Numbered from the stretch's first letter, positions 47,469-56,435 are shown. The stretch: DNA of 64,000 nt from CAWDVK01 sp963805715 (GCA_963805715.1 CAWDVK010000008.1:347846-411845); one strand, 5' to 3'. Numbers and translations: made by a program. The notes: generated by a model not told the origin, from the letters alone.

Positions 47469-48029
47469 TCAGGAGGCCTGGCGGCGCCTCGACGACGCCT
47501 CGGAGGCAGTCACTCCACTCAGGCGCTCTCCCCAGGCGCGGGCCCGCCCCAGTTCGCCCTCGACCAAGGCCCCGGTCAGGCCCTCGACGAGGAAGCTCCC
47601 GGGTGACGCCGCGATGCGCGCCCCGTGGTGCGCGAGGAGCCGGCGGATGGACTTCGACGCCCGGCCAGTGAACGCCGGCAGTCCCTGGAGCCGGGTATCG
47701 AAAGCGGCGCCGGCGACCTCCAGTCGGCCGAGCGATGCGAGCCATTCGCGCACTCCCGGGCCGCTGACAGCGCCCGGTACCAGCTCAACCTCGCTGCCCG
47801 GCTTCCTCGCCAGCTTCCCGGCCATCTTCCGAGTACCCGGCCTGGACATCCCGTGGGTGTGGGTGGGACCGCCCACCACCACGAGATCCGCGCCGTCGAG
47901 GATGTGCGCATCGGCCGAAGTGACCGGCACCACCGAGACCTCTGCGCATTCGGCCAGCCCCTCGGCGATGGCCTCCGCCACCTTCCTGGTGCTCCCGAAC
48001 ATCGATTCGTAGACGATGACTGCTCGCAT
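47469..48029 (-). CDS. Flavodoxin-family protein
   Basis: A 186-residue protein with a GGAGG site. The FMN-phosphate loop is YESMFGSTRKVAEAIAEGL, and a second FMN loop is VVGGPTHTHGMSRP. Flavodoxins carry electrons with bound FMN. The C-terminal helix region is typical, with a Ser/Arg tail. No partner reductase is adjacent. Confidence 0.88.
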   Translation of the reverse strand: MRAVIVYESMFGSTRKVAEAIAEGLAECAEVSVVPVTSADAHILDGADLVVVGGPTHTHGMSRPGTRKMAGKLARKPGSEVELVPGAVSGPGVREWLASLGRLEVAGAAFDTRLQGLPAFTGRASKSIRRLLAHHGARIAASPGSFLVEGLTGALVEGELGRARAWGERLSGVTASEASSRRRQAS

Positions 48030-48350
48030 GACAGCACCTCCTGCTCCCGTGCCTCCAAGTCCAGGGTCTCCCCAACTTCGCCCCGGGGCAGGGCCGAAAG
48101 ACCCCTCGGCCGCTTCTCAACCACGTTTGGTTCCTGGCCCGACGGGGCGAGGCGGCCGATGATGGTGACCGCCTGCATGTGCGCTTAGGGTCAGCCCCTC
48201 CCGGCAACGACGCCTCAGATCGCAACGGGCCGCGCTCGCTCTCCGCGTTCGCCGCGTGCCCATAACAACGAGAGCCTGTTTCAACGCGTCGAATCGGACC
48301 GGCGACCAGATTCGGCAGGCGCTCAATGCATTGCACAAGGAGGACGACCG
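48030..48350. other. Gene-free stretch before direct repeat copy B
   Basis: About 320 bases without a supported gene. A minus-strand frame from the repeat runs across it but has no consistent protein features. Confidence 0.4.
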
Positions 48351-48595
48351 GAATCACCTGCGTGGCCGCCACTATCTCAGCCACCGTGAGGTCGGATTCT
48401 CGTGGCACGATTGACCAAGCAGTCACTCTATGTGACTTTCGCCGAATCGAATGGGCCGTTGAGGGCCGCGCAGGAAGGCGGTCGTGGAACGAGTGGTCGT
48501 TCCACGACTGTTGTAGCGCTGGATTCTGCTCAGGCAAGAAACAGCAGCTCAGAGTGGGTGGGGCGCCTGGGGCTCGAACCCAGAACCCACGGATT
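48351..48595. repeat. 245-base direct repeat, copy B
   Basis: The partner of 43642-43886; it runs into the intact tRNA-Lys gene. Identity is about 99 percent. Confidence 0.95.
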
Positions 48596-48630
48596 AAAAG
48601 TCCGCTGCTCTACCATTGAGCTAACGCCCC
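48559..48630 (-). tRNA. tRNA-Lys (TTT)
   Basis: A complete cloverleaf on the minus strand: acceptor GGGGCGT/GCGCCCC with one U-G pair, D arm GCTC/GAGC, anticodon loop CTTTTAA with TTT, T arm CTGGG-TTCGAGC-CCCAG and discriminator A. Partial 3' copies lie to the left at 43850 and 41018. CCA is not encoded. Confidence 0.9.
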
Positions 48631-48939
48631 GAGGTCCGCTAGGTCACTGACCTGCGGATACATGCTTCCTGGTCGTCATCCAGGCTACCGCCCGGGCTGC
48701 TGCGCCAGTGCGGCCCGAAGACGATCAACAGCTGTCCCGCCTCCGTCCGGTCATGAGCGGTAATTCCTGAGCGACCACGATATGACAGCGGGCATCAGCT
48801 GCGCGGGGCAGAGCGGACACGCGCGGGCTCCGGGCGCCATCCGGATGCTGCCGCCAGCGGGCCAGAGAGCGGCGACGCCGACGACAGCTTCAAGTGGCTG
48901 ATCGGCTTCATAGACCGCGGCCCGCGCTCGCCGCGCCGG
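48631..48939. other. Gene-free stretch right of tRNA-Lys
   Basis: About 309 bases with no supported gene; it includes the upstream (promoter) side of tRNA-Lys. Confidence 0.4.
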
Positions 48940-49200
48940 TCAGTGCGGCCGGACGCGGTCCGGTGATGCGGGCAGGCCGAGCAGACGGACCAGGAGCAGG
49001 CCGAGCCAGGCGGCGGCCAGGCCGACCGCGATGCCGATGAGCGTGTCGAAGAACCGCAGGATGGGCTGCGCCCACGCGTCATGCGGGCTCAGCAGCGCGA
49101 CGACCATGACCACGGCGGTCGTGATCCCGGTCGTGACGGCGTCACCGGGCCGTCCGATCAGCGTGACGGCCAGCGCGCCGATGCCGATGAGCACGGCCAT
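48940..49200 (-). pseudogene. Fragment of a FUSC-like aromatic-acid exporter
   Basis: The 86 residues have LAVTLIGRPGDAVTTGITTAVVMVVALLSPHDAW and RFFDTLIGIAVGLAAAWLG, which resemble the membrane domain of FUSC/ArAE proteins. Full proteins have 350 to 700 residues with about six helices, so this two- to three-helix piece is probably a remnant. Confidence 0.5.
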
Positions 49201-49309
49201 GCCCCCTGGTATCCGCTGACCCGCTAGGACTTACCCGCTCCCGGCCGCAGGCCTGCCCAGGCCGGGCGCGAGCCTGCGCCCGGCCTGATCCACCGATAGC
49301 ATCCGATTC

Positions 49310-50110
49310 GTGCCCGACGCTTTCTACCAGCCGCTCGGCGGGGGATCGTTCCTGGCCATGCCGGCGACCGCGGGACCGTGGAGCCATCATGCCCAGCACG
49401 GCGGGCCGCCGTCGGCCCTGGCCGGCCGCGCGCTCGAGCTGCACGAGCCGGCGGAAGGCCAGCGCCTGGCCCGGGTCGCCGTGGACATCCTGCGGCCGGT
49501 GCCGGTCACCGAGGTGACCGTCAGGACCCGGACCCTGCGGGCCGGAAGGCGGGTCTCCCTGCTCGAGGCGGTGATGGAGGCCGGCGGCCGGGAGGTGCTG
49601 CACGCCCGGGGCTGGCGGATCGCCACGAGCGACGCCGTCCCGGTCGTCACCAAGCCGAGCGAGCCGCGGGCCATCCCGGCGGAACGCGGCACGCCGCACT
49701 TCTTCGGCCGCCGCCCGGCTGGCTACCTCTCGGTCGTCGACTGGCGGTTCGTCACCGGCGGCTTCACCGACAGCGGCCCGAGCCAGGCCTGGGGCCGCCC
49801 GGACCTGCCGCTGCTGGACGGGGAGGAGCTGACCCCGATGTGCCGGGCGCTGCTGCTGGCCGACACGGGCAGCGGCATCGGGGCCGCGATCGACGCGTCG
49901 AAGTTCCAGTTCATCAATGTCGACCTGACGGTGGTGCTGCAGCGGGATCCGGTGGGCGAGTGGCTGCTGCTGGACTCGGTGACCACGATGGGCGGGCAGG
50001 GCACCGGGCTGGCCGAGTCGACGCTGTCCGACACCGAGGGGGTGGTCGGCATCGCGCTGCAGACGCTCGTGGTCGCCCCCTGGGGTGAGGTATCGGCCGC
50101 GGCTAGGTAA
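49310..50110 (+). CDS. Acyl-CoA thioesterase-like double hot-dog protein
   Basis: A 266-residue protein from GTG 49310. The two hot-dog units are visible: GPWSHHAQHGGPPSALAGRAL with the typical substrate helix, and the second ending VVLQRDPVGEWLLLDSVT and GQGTGLAESTLSD. This resembles the TesB/FadM-like actinobacterial thioesterases that hydrolyse acyl-CoA. Substrate chain length cannot be told. It is followed by a short zinc-ribbon fragment. Confidence 0.82.
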   Translation: MPDAFYQPLGGGSFLAMPATAGPWSHHAQHGGPPSALAGRALELHEPAEGQRLARVAVDILRPVPVTEVTVRTRTLRAGRRVSLLEAVMEAGGREVLHARGWRIATSDAVPVVTKPSEPRAIPAERGTPHFFGRRPAGYLSVVDWRFVTGGFTDSGPSQAWGRPDLPLLDGEELTPMCRALLLADTGSGIGAAIDASKFQFINVDLTVVLQRDPVGEWLLLDSVTTMGGQGTGLAESTLSDTEGVVGIALQTLVVAPWGEVSAAAR

Positions 50111-50119
50111 GACTGGCGC

Positions 50120-50284
50120 ATGGACCTCGACCTTCCTATCTGCGCCAGCTGCGGCGTGCAGTACGCGGCCGTGCGGGCGGACTGCCCGATCTGCCAGGAC
50201 GAGCGGCAGTATGTCGGCTGGGACGGGCAGCGATGGACGGTCCGCCGACCGCTACCTGAGCTTCGCGCTCGACGACAGCCGTGA
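50120..50284 (+). pseudogene. Zinc-ribbon N-terminus of an MBL-type protein, truncated
   Basis: ATG 50120 gives 54 residues. CASC and CPIC pairs form a zinc ribbon, followed by DERQYVGWDGQRWT, the start of a family of actinobacterial MBL-fold proteins. After RWT the sequence changes to unrelated basic residues and stops, so most of the gene is missing. It overlaps the next start codon by 4 bases. Confidence 0.5.
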
Positions 50285-50871
50285 CGACTGACTCAGGCGA
50301 TCGCCCGCCTGCCGCTGCCCGTGCCGGGCGGGCGCTGCGCCGCGAGCTGCACGCCGCAGCCGGCCTGACGGTGATCACTGGCGGCCAGACCGGCGTGGAC
50401 ACGCTGGCCGCTGAGGCGGCGCTCGCAGCCGGGCTGCCGGTTCGCCTGATCTTCCCGGCAGGCCTGCTGCAGGAGGACGGCCCGCTGACGCCGCCCCGGC
50501 GAGCCCGGCTGAGCGGCGCCGTGCTGCACGAGCTGGATTTCCCCGATTTCCGGTACCGCACCTGGACCTGCGCGTACTTGGCGGACGCCGTCATCCTGCT
50601 GGACCCGGCCGGCGGGGAGGGCTGCCAGGAAACCGCGCGGGCCGCGCGCGGCCTCGGCAGGCCGCTGCTGGAGCTCACTGGCGGCCCGGTCAGCGCCGCC
50701 GCCGTCGCCGCGTTCGCGGCCCGGGCCGACGCGCGCGTGCTCGACATCGCTGGCTGCCGGGGCAGCGTGCTGGACCGCTGGGACTCCGGCGCCGACCTGC
50801 GGGCCGAGATTGACGCCGTCATCGGCGGGGCGCTGCTGCACCGGGACCGGCTGCGCAGCGCCGGGCCCTGA
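50281..50871 (+). CDS. YpsA-type SLOG protein (putative molybdenum carrier)
   Basis: A 196-residue protein from GTG 50281. The Rossmann-like SLOG nucleotide site is TVITGGQTGVDTLAAEAAL, with the second part ADAVILLDPAGGEGCQETARAA. Members bind nucleotides or nucleotide-derived ligands, and one branch is called molybdenum-cofactor carrier. Exact role unknown. Confidence 0.8.
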   Translation: MTTDSGDRPPAAARAGRALRRELHAAAGLTVITGGQTGVDTLAAEAALAAGLPVRLIFPAGLLQEDGPLTPPRRARLSGAVLHELDFPDFRYRTWTCAYLADAVILLDPAGGEGCQETARAARGLGRPLLELTGGPVSAAAVAAFAARADARVLDIAGCRGSVLDRWDSGADLRAEIDAVIGGALLHRDRLRSAGP

Positions 50872-50879
50872 GCACGTCG

Positions 50880-51209
50880 TTACTCGCCCGGCTGGTCACC
50901 CCAGTCGATGGTGACCTGCCCCGCCACATCGGGATGCCGCTCCAGCCAGCCGCGCGCGAACGGGCACAACGGCACGATGGTGAGGCCCTCGCGGGCCGCC
51001 CGGCCGACTGCGGCCTCGATCAGCAGGCCGCCGATGCCCTGGCCGCCGAGTGCCTCGGGCACCTCGCTGTGCGTCAGCACCAGCCGGTCCGCGCGGTGCC
51101 GGTAGACCAGCTCAGCGACCTCACCACCCGCATCGAGCTCGAATCTGGATGCGCTCGGATTGTCCGCCACCCGCGGGCCATCCTGCGGACTGTCACTCAT
51201 GCTGGCCAT
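50880..51209 (-). CDS. Small GNAT acetyltransferase (YjdJ/Gcn5-related)
   Basis: A 109-residue protein with the single CoA-binding core HSEVPEALGGQGIGGLLIEAAVGRAAREGLTIVPLCPFARGWLERHPD, which is the compact YjdJ-type GNAT fold. The cysteine in PLCPFA is the usual one in this family. Targets are unknown. It may share a transcript with the upstream DUF1275 gene on the same strand. Confidence 0.85.
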   Translation of the reverse strand: MASMSDSPQDGPRVADNPSASRFELDAGGEVAELVYRHRADRLVLTHSEVPEALGGQGIGGLLIEAAVGRAAREGLTIVPLCPFARGWLERHPDVAGQVTIDWGDQPGE

Positions 51210-51216
51210 CGTCGCA

Positions 51217-51918
51217 TCAAGCGGCGTCGGGTGCGACGCGCACCTCGCTGATCCGGAAGATGATCGCCGTGGCCGCGCCCAGCACCGCGGCGATCAGCAG
51301 CGGCAGCCCCGCGTCGACGTGCAGGTACAGGGCCGCCCCGGTGACGGCGCCGGCCAGCATCATGACCACGGCCGCGGCGCGGCGGCCCGCCCGCGGGTTG
51401 CCGCCGCCCGCGAGGGTGGAATCGGCCGCGAGCCCGGTCAGGAGCTGAGTCAGCACCGTCGTGGTCATGTCGGGAATGGCGAGCCGGCGGACGCTTGCGT
51501 TCCGGATGCCCATAGCGAAGGCCAGGATCGTGATCACGGTGTAGCGGCCCCAGCCGGCCGCCACCGCGGGCGCCAGGTAGGCGACCACGGCGGCCGCGCT
51601 GACCAGGACGGCCTCGGTCAGGGCGGCCGTGATCAGCAGCCGGCCGCCGCTGCTGATGTGGTGGCCGGCCCGGCCGCCGGCCACGGCTCCGGCCAGGAAC
51701 GAGCCGAGCGAGGTGAGGGTGGCGGGCACGGAGAAGCCAGGGGCGCCTGCGGCCGCGAACCCGAGCACCACGATGTTGCCGGTCATGTTGGCGGTGAAGA
51801 CCCGCCCGAGGCCGAGGTAGCTGACCGCGTCGACCAGGCCGCTGATGAGCGTCAGGACCATCAGGGCCCGCAGCATGGACGGGGAGTCCTTGTCACTAGC
51901 CACGCCGAATTCTTTCAC
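51217..51918 (-). CDS. DUF1275 (YoaK) membrane protein
   Basis: A 233-residue protein, GTG start, with about six hydrophobic helices. The conserved order LISGLVDAVSYLGLGRVFTANMTGN, GIRNASVRRLAIPDMTTTVLTQ and the two central Gly-rich helices match YoaK. Function is unknown; a transport role is inferred from topology. The intergenic distance to the GNAT gene is 7 bases. Confidence 0.87.
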   Translation of the reverse strand: MKEFGVASDKDSPSMLRALMVLTLISGLVDAVSYLGLGRVFTANMTGNIVVLGFAAAGAPGFSVPATLTSLGSFLAGAVAGGRAGHHISSGGRLLITAALTEAVLVSAAAVVAYLAPAVAAGWGRYTVITILAFAMGIRNASVRRLAIPDMTTTVLTQLLTGLAADSTLAGGGNPRAGRRAAAVVMMLAGAVTGAALYLHVDAGLPLLIAAVLGAATAIIFRISEVRVAPDAA

Positions 51919-52022
51919 GCCTGGCCCTGAACTTCGCCGGCCGAGTGATTACCTTAAGTAGTCATCGATACACTGAGCGCGATCAAGGCGCACCAAGGGC
52001 GTCCTTCAGAGGGGGCAAACGG

Positions 52023-52829
52023 ATGAACTTCACTGTGTTACGGCGAGCTGGCGTCTGCCTGGCATCGCTGGCGCTTGCGGGAACGGGGATCGCCCTGGGG
52101 CAGTCGGCCGTGGCATCAGCGGCGCCCTTCCATCACTACGGCAGGATGATCTGCACGCAGGGGACTGTGCGCCCCGGCGTCTACACGTCGCTCAAGGTCT
52201 ACGGGTACTGCACGCTGACCGACCAGGGCACTGTCATCGTGCAGACCAGCCTGACAGTCGGCCCGACAGCCACCTTCTGGGGCGTGACGAACGGCACGCT
52301 GATCGTGCGCGGCAATGCCACCGTGGGGGCCGGCGGCACGCTCAACGTCGGGTGCAACACCGTATCGGTCGGACCGCCCTGCACCGTCGACACGCCGGAC
52401 GAGATCGGCGGGAGCGTCACGGCCGACCGGGCCAAGGAAGTGGTCTTCCACACCACCGCGGTCGAGGGCAACTTCGATGTCACCGGCAGCTCGACCGACA
52501 CCAGCTGCACCGCGATGGACCCGTTCAGCGGGCCGGCCTATTTCGACTTCGAGGATGGCCAGGTCTTCGGCAACCTCACCTGGACCGACGTGGACACCTG
52601 CTGGCTCGGGACGTTCCGGACCTGGGTCGGCGGCAACATGGTGTTCACCGGCAACATGACCAACACGACCGTGCCGGGCATCGCCTACGACTCACCGGAG
52701 ATCGCCAGCAACGTGATCGTCGGCGCGCTCGACTGCACCGGCAACGTGCCCAAGCCGACCTTCGGCGACTCCGGCGGCAAGCCGAACATCGCCGGCGGCG
52801 GCAAGCACGGTCAGTGCAAGCATCTGTAG
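52023..52829 (+). CDS. Secreted hypothetical protein, beta-strand-rich
   Basis: From ATG 52023 (GAGGGGG site) a 268-residue product with signal peptide (LRRAGVCLASLALAGTGIALG, cleaving near ASAAPF). The mature part has GNATVGAGGTLNVGC and GNLTWTDVDTC-type repeats spaced like a parallel beta-helix or polymer-binding protein, with several Cys for disulfides. No characterised family is recognised. A strong hairpin follows. Confidence 0.75.
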   Translation: MNFTVLRRAGVCLASLALAGTGIALGQSAVASAAPFHHYGRMICTQGTVRPGVYTSLKVYGYCTLTDQGTVIVQTSLTVGPTATFWGVTNGTLIVRGNATVGAGGTLNVGCNTVSVGPPCTVDTPDEIGGSVTADRAKEVVFHTTAVEGNFDVTGSSTDTSCTAMDPFSGPAYFDFEDGQVFGNLTWTDVDTCWLGTFRTWVGGNMVFTGNMTNTTVPGIAYDSPEIASNVIVGALDCTGNVPKPTFGDSGGKPNIAGGGKHGQCKHL

Positions 52830-52846
52830 CCCGATCGATCATCAGC

Positions 52847-52876
52847 GCCGGGGGCAGGCTGCGGCCTGCCCCCGGC
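52847..52876 (+). terminator. Strong terminator hairpin after the secreted protein gene
   Basis: GCCGGGGGCAGG and CCTGCCCCCGGC pair perfectly over 12 bases with a 6-base loop (CTGCGG), 17 bases past the stop. No U-tract. Confidence 0.75.
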
Positions 52877-52919
52877 TGTGCGTTCGGAACCAGTCGCAGG
52901 GCTGGCCCGGCTAGCGGCG

Positions 52920-53197
52920 GGGATAGCGCAGCCGCTGCCCTCGCCCACCTTGGTCTGGCTGCCGGCCAGGGCAGCGACATCGCCTACGTCGACTTCTCGC
53001 GGCTGAAGGGCAGCGCGATCCAGGTATCGCAGAATCGTTCCGCGGTGACGGTAACCCTGCCGCAGGCCCGGCTGGAGCCCGCGGTGCCGAACGTCCGGCA
53101 GTCCTACGTGTACAGAAGTCGCCGTGCACTTCGCCGACACCGGCTGAGCCTCGCGCGCCGGTCGCGCGCCGGGGATCCGGAAAGGTTTGCGGGGTGA
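52920..53197 (+). pseudogene. DUF4230-like fragment
   Basis: In one frame the sequence reads AYVDFSRLKGSAIQVSQNRSAVTVTLPQARLEPAVPNVRQSYVY, resembling the central part of DUF4230 proteins. Upstream membrane anchor and downstream half are missing and the frame then becomes basic and random. It is likely a relic; I have no ribosome-binding site for it. Confidence 0.4.
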
Positions 53198-53230
53198 TTT
53201 CCGCTTAACTCTTCGAGATCATGGAGACGC

Positions 53231-54406
53231 TCAGCGGTAGGCCGGGATTCCGGTGATGGCCTGGCCGATGGCAAGAGCGTGGATCTCCTCCGTGCCCTCG
53301 TAGGTCAGCACGGACTCGAGGTTGTTCTCGTGCCGGATCACCGGGTACTCAAGCGTCACGCCGTTGGCGCCGAGGATGGTCCTGGCCTGCCGGGCGATCT
53401 CGATGGCCGCCCGCACGTTGCTCATCTTGCCCATGCTGACCTGCACGGGCGTGATCTTGCCCGCTTCCTTGAGCCGGCCCAGGTGCAGGGCCAGCAGCTG
53501 CGAGCGCTGCAGGTCGGTCAGCATCCAGGCCAGCTTGGCCTGGGTGAGCTGGTAAGCCCCGATTTTCTTCCCGAACTGCTCCCGGGTGCCCGCGTACTCC
53601 ACCGCCGCCTCGAAGCAGGACCGGGCCGCACCGGTGACGCCCCAGAGGATGCCGTAGCGGGCTTCTGAGAGGCAGGACAGCGGTCCCTTGAGTCCCTGCA
53701 CCCCCGGCAGCATGGCGTCAGCCGGCAGCCGGACCCCGTCGAAGTGCAGCTCCGAGGTGACCGAGGCGCGCAGTGACATCTTCTTGTGGATGTTGCGCGT
53801 GCTGAACCCGCGCGCGCCGCGGGGGACCAGGAAGCCGCGGATCCCGTCATCGGTGACGGCCCACACGACGGCGATATCGGCGATCGACCCGTTGGTGATC
53901 CACATCTTGGTGCCATTCAGCACCCAGTCGGATCCGTCCCGCTTCGCGTTCGTCCTCATGCCGGCCGGGTCGCTGCCGTGATCGGGCTCGGTCAGCCCGA
54001 AGCAGCCGACGGCCTGGCCGGCCGCCATCCGGGGCAGCCACTCCTGCTTCTGCTCCTCCGAGCCGTACTTCCAGATCGGGAACATGGCCAGCGACCCCTG
54101 CACGGACACCAGGCTGCGCAGGCCGGAATCGGCGGCCTCCATCTCCCGGCAGGCGACTCCGTAGGCGATGGCGCCCATCCCGGCGCAGCCGTAGCCGGTC
54201 AGGTGCATGCCCAGGATGCCCAGCTTGCCGACCTCGGGGACCAGCTCTCTGGGCAGGGTTCCGGCCTCGAACCAGTCGGCGATATGCGGCATGATCCGCT
54301 CCGCGGCAAAGGACCGGACCGTGTCGCGGACCAGGCGCTCCTCCTCGGTCAGCTGATCGTCGATCCGAAGCAGGTCGCTGCCCATGGGGTCGGTGCTAGA
54401 CGGCAT
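53231..54406 (-). CDS. Acyl-CoA dehydrogenase, glutaryl-CoA dehydrogenase-like
   Basis: A 391-residue FAD enzyme. The family landmarks are GCFGLTEPDHGSDPAGM (FAD-binding loop), MWITNGSIADIAVVW, RASVTSELHFDGVRLP and the base Glu370 in TYEGTEEIHAL. The SVQGSLAMFPIWKYGSEEQKQEWLP segment is characteristic of glutaryl-CoA dehydrogenases, which oxidise and decarboxylate glutaryl-CoA in lysine/tryptophan breakdown. No neighbouring ETF genes. Confidence 0.88.
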   Translation of the reverse strand: MPSSTDPMGSDLLRIDDQLTEEERLVRDTVRSFAAERIMPHIADWFEAGTLPRELVPEVGKLGILGMHLTGYGCAGMGAIAYGVACREMEAADSGLRSLVSVQGSLAMFPIWKYGSEEQKQEWLPRMAAGQAVGCFGLTEPDHGSDPAGMRTNAKRDGSDWVLNGTKMWITNGSIADIAVVWAVTDDGIRGFLVPRGARGFSTRNIHKKMSLRASVTSELHFDGVRLPADAMLPGVQGLKGPLSCLSEARYGILWGVTGAARSCFEAAVEYAGTREQFGKKIGAYQLTQAKLAWMLTDLQRSQLLALHLGRLKEAGKITPVQVSMGKMSNVRAAIEIARQARTILGANGVTLEYPVIRHENNLESVLTYEGTEEIHALAIGQAITGIPAYR

Positions 54407-54533
54407 GGCTGGTCCTCTCTGCAGGCCTCGCCGCTAGCGTATGCGCGGACCGGGCCGCCCGGCCCGGCCTGGCGCCGGGATCGTGCCGCGGGGATGCGGG
54501 TGCCCGGCATCGGGCGTCAGGCATCATGGCGTT

Positions 54534-54779
54534 ATGAACGACACGAACGGCGCCAAGGTGCTGGAGCGCAAGCGGGATGGCCGGATGGTCGCCGGGGTCT
54601 GCGCGGGCATGGCCGCCTACTTCGGGCTCGACGCCAACCTGATCCGCGCGATCTTCGCGGTGGCCACCTTCTTCGGCCTGCTCGGGCCGCTGGTCTACGT
54701 GGTGGCGTGGGCTGTTATACCGGAGGAGGGAGAGAAGGAATCCATCGTCGAGCGGCTGGTCAACCACGACCGTGCCTAG
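54534..54779 (+). CDS. PspC-domain small membrane protein
   Basis: An 81-residue protein from ATG 54534. ERKRDGRMVAGVCAGMAAYFGLDANLIRAIFAVATFFG followed by LVYVVAWAVIPEE is the PspC domain, with one or two membrane helices. These proteins help sense envelope stress. It stands alone before the tRNA cluster. Confidence 0.85.
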   Translation: MNDTNGAKVLERKRDGRMVAGVCAGMAAYFGLDANLIRAIFAVATFFGLLGPLVYVVAWAVIPEEGEKESIVERLVNHDRA

Positions 54780-54897
54780 GGCTCGGGCGGGTCAGGGGCC
54801 GGCTGAGCCATGCGCTTTGCCGGCAGTGCCATCTGTCCCCTATGCTGGGGCGGTCCCCGACGGCGGGCGCCACGGGCAAGGCGGCGGTGGCCGTCGA

Positions 54898-54970
54898 GCC
54901 CCCATCGTCTAGCGGCCTAGGACACCGCCCTTTCAAGGCGGCGGCACGGGTTCGAATCCCGTTGGGGGCA
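54898..54970 (+). tRNA. tRNA-Glu (TTC)
   Basis: 73 bases; acceptor GCCCCCA/TGGGGGC, anticodon loop CTTTCAA with TTC, T arm CGGGTTCGAATCCCG. First of a Glu-Asp-Phe tRNA cluster. Confidence 0.93.
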
Positions 54971-54996
54971 CTGCTGGCAGCCAGCCAGCGCAGCAT

Positions 54997-55071
54997 GGTC
55001 CTGTAGAGCAGCTCGGAGTGCTCGCCACCCTGTCAAGGTGGAGGTCGCGGGTTCAAATCCCGTCAGGACCG
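54997..55071 (+). tRNA. tRNA-Asp (GTC)
   Basis: 75 bases; acceptor GGTCCTG/CAGGACC, anticodon stem CCACC/GGTGG around loop CTGTCAA with GTC, discriminator G as expected for Asp. Confidence 0.92.
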
Positions 55072-55117
55072 CTCAGGTCGGCGTCGCGGGGCCATCCGGC
55101 CATCGGGAAGCCGCCAC

Positions 55118-55191
55118 GGTCAGGTAGCTCAGTTGGTATGAGCGTCCGCCTGAAAAGCGGAAGGTCGGCGGTTCGACCCCGCCCCTGACCA
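55118..55191 (+). tRNA. tRNA-Phe (GAA)
   Basis: 74 bases; acceptor GGTCAGG/CCTGACC, anticodon loop CTGAAAA with GAA, T-arm loop TTCGACC. The integrase gene ends 31 bases past its 3' end, so it is the probable integration site of the element to the right. Confidence 0.93.
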
Positions 55192-55221
55192 CCGTTCTGA
55201 CCAGCGTAAATGCTGGCTTGA

Positions 55222-56435
55222 TCACCTCTGGCGACCCGGCTTGCTAACGGATTTGCTAACAGCGGCGTCCACGGCCTGGGCAAAGACATCCCCGATGCTT
55301 GCCGCGTGCTCGCGCAGGACGTGCGAGTAGACCCGCAATGTGACGGCCGGGTCGGCGTGCCCGAGCCGGGCGGCCACGACGTGAACCGGCACTCCTGCCA
55401 GCAACAGGGTCGTGGCGTGCAGATGGCGCAGGTCGTGCAGCCGGGCGTGGGGGAGCGGGCTGGTCTTGGTGGCGGCCGACTTGCTGTGGGCGTTGATCAG
55501 TTTGGTCATGAGCGCGGTGACGGTGTCGGGGTAGAGCGGTTCTCCCCAGCGGGTAGTGAAGACCAGGCCGCCGTTGTCGTTCCAGGCTGATCCGGCGGCG
55601 AGTCGTTCCTCGGCCTGCTGGCGGCGGTGCTCGCGCAGAATGGCGATGGTGTCGCGGTCGAGGCTGACGGTGCGGGACCGGCCGCCCTTGGTGGTGCCTT
55701 CCACGCGCTGGCCGCGCACGACGGCGGTTGAGCCGCCGAAGGTGACCTCGGCCGCGTCGAGATCGAGCACAGACCAGCGCAGGTACAGCAGCTCACCGCG
55801 CCGGGCTCCGGTGTAGGCGGCCAGGCGGTAGAAAGCGAACAGCCGGTGTGACCTGGCGGCGGTCGAGGAACGCGCCGAGCTGCTTGACGGTCCAGATCTG
55901 GGCTGGCTCGGTGCTAGTGCTTTTCGGGCGTTTCGACCGGGCGGCCGGGTTGACGGCGAGTACTTGCTCGACGTCCACGGCGTCGGCCAGGGCTTTGCGC
56001 AGGGTGCGGTGTATGTGGGAGATGGTCGAGACCGACAGCGGCCCGCCATCGCGGCTGCCGTGCTCGGACAGGTCGCGGTAGAGCTTGGAGATCACGGCCG
56101 GTCGCAGGGCTTGCAGCCGCATCCGGCCGATGCGCGGGCACGATGTAGTGATCGATGTCGTGGCGGTACCCGGCGAGGGTCTTGGGCTTCACGGTCGTGG
56201 CGTGTGCTTCAGCCCATTCGACCAGGTAGTCCGCGACGGTCGAGGCGGAGCGGTTGACGTACTCGCCGCGCCGGGCGCGGACACGAGCCTCATCGCGGGC
56301 GGCTTTGGCGTCTGCCTCGGTGGCGAAGCCGCCGACCCACCTGGGCTTGTTGACGCCAGTAGCGGGATCAGGGACGCGGATCACGTAGGACCATGACGCT
56401 CCCCGCTTGATCACGCCGTCACGAAGCTTCGGCAT
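55222..56435 (-). pseudogene. int: Tyrosine recombinase (integrase) with two frameshifts
   Basis: The protein is spread over three frames. The start (MPKLRDGVIKRGASWSYVIRVPD) and SAM-like core-binding domain (YRHDIDHYIVP) are in one; RIGRMRLQALRPAVISKLY continues in a second after an extra C near 56137; and HRLFAFYRLAAYTGARRGEL in a third after an extra base near 55862. The last frame contains Arg (TGARRGE), HDLRHLHATTLL (His and Arg), LGHADP His and the YSHV tyrosine, the complete catalytic set. With both indels repaired it would be about 400 residues. It would cut and join the att site in tRNA-Phe. Confidence 0.82.

Larger units (their letters stand above)
43892..48558. mobile_element. Degenerate integrative island unit 2
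   Basis: Lies between tRNA-Lys copy 2 and the intact tRNA. Its right end duplicates that of unit 1. It holds a HicA-like pair, a nonsense-interrupted maltokinase-cap gene, an MBL hydrolase and a flavodoxin gene, with long gene-free stretches. No integrase or conjugation gene is seen. Confidence 0.6.
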
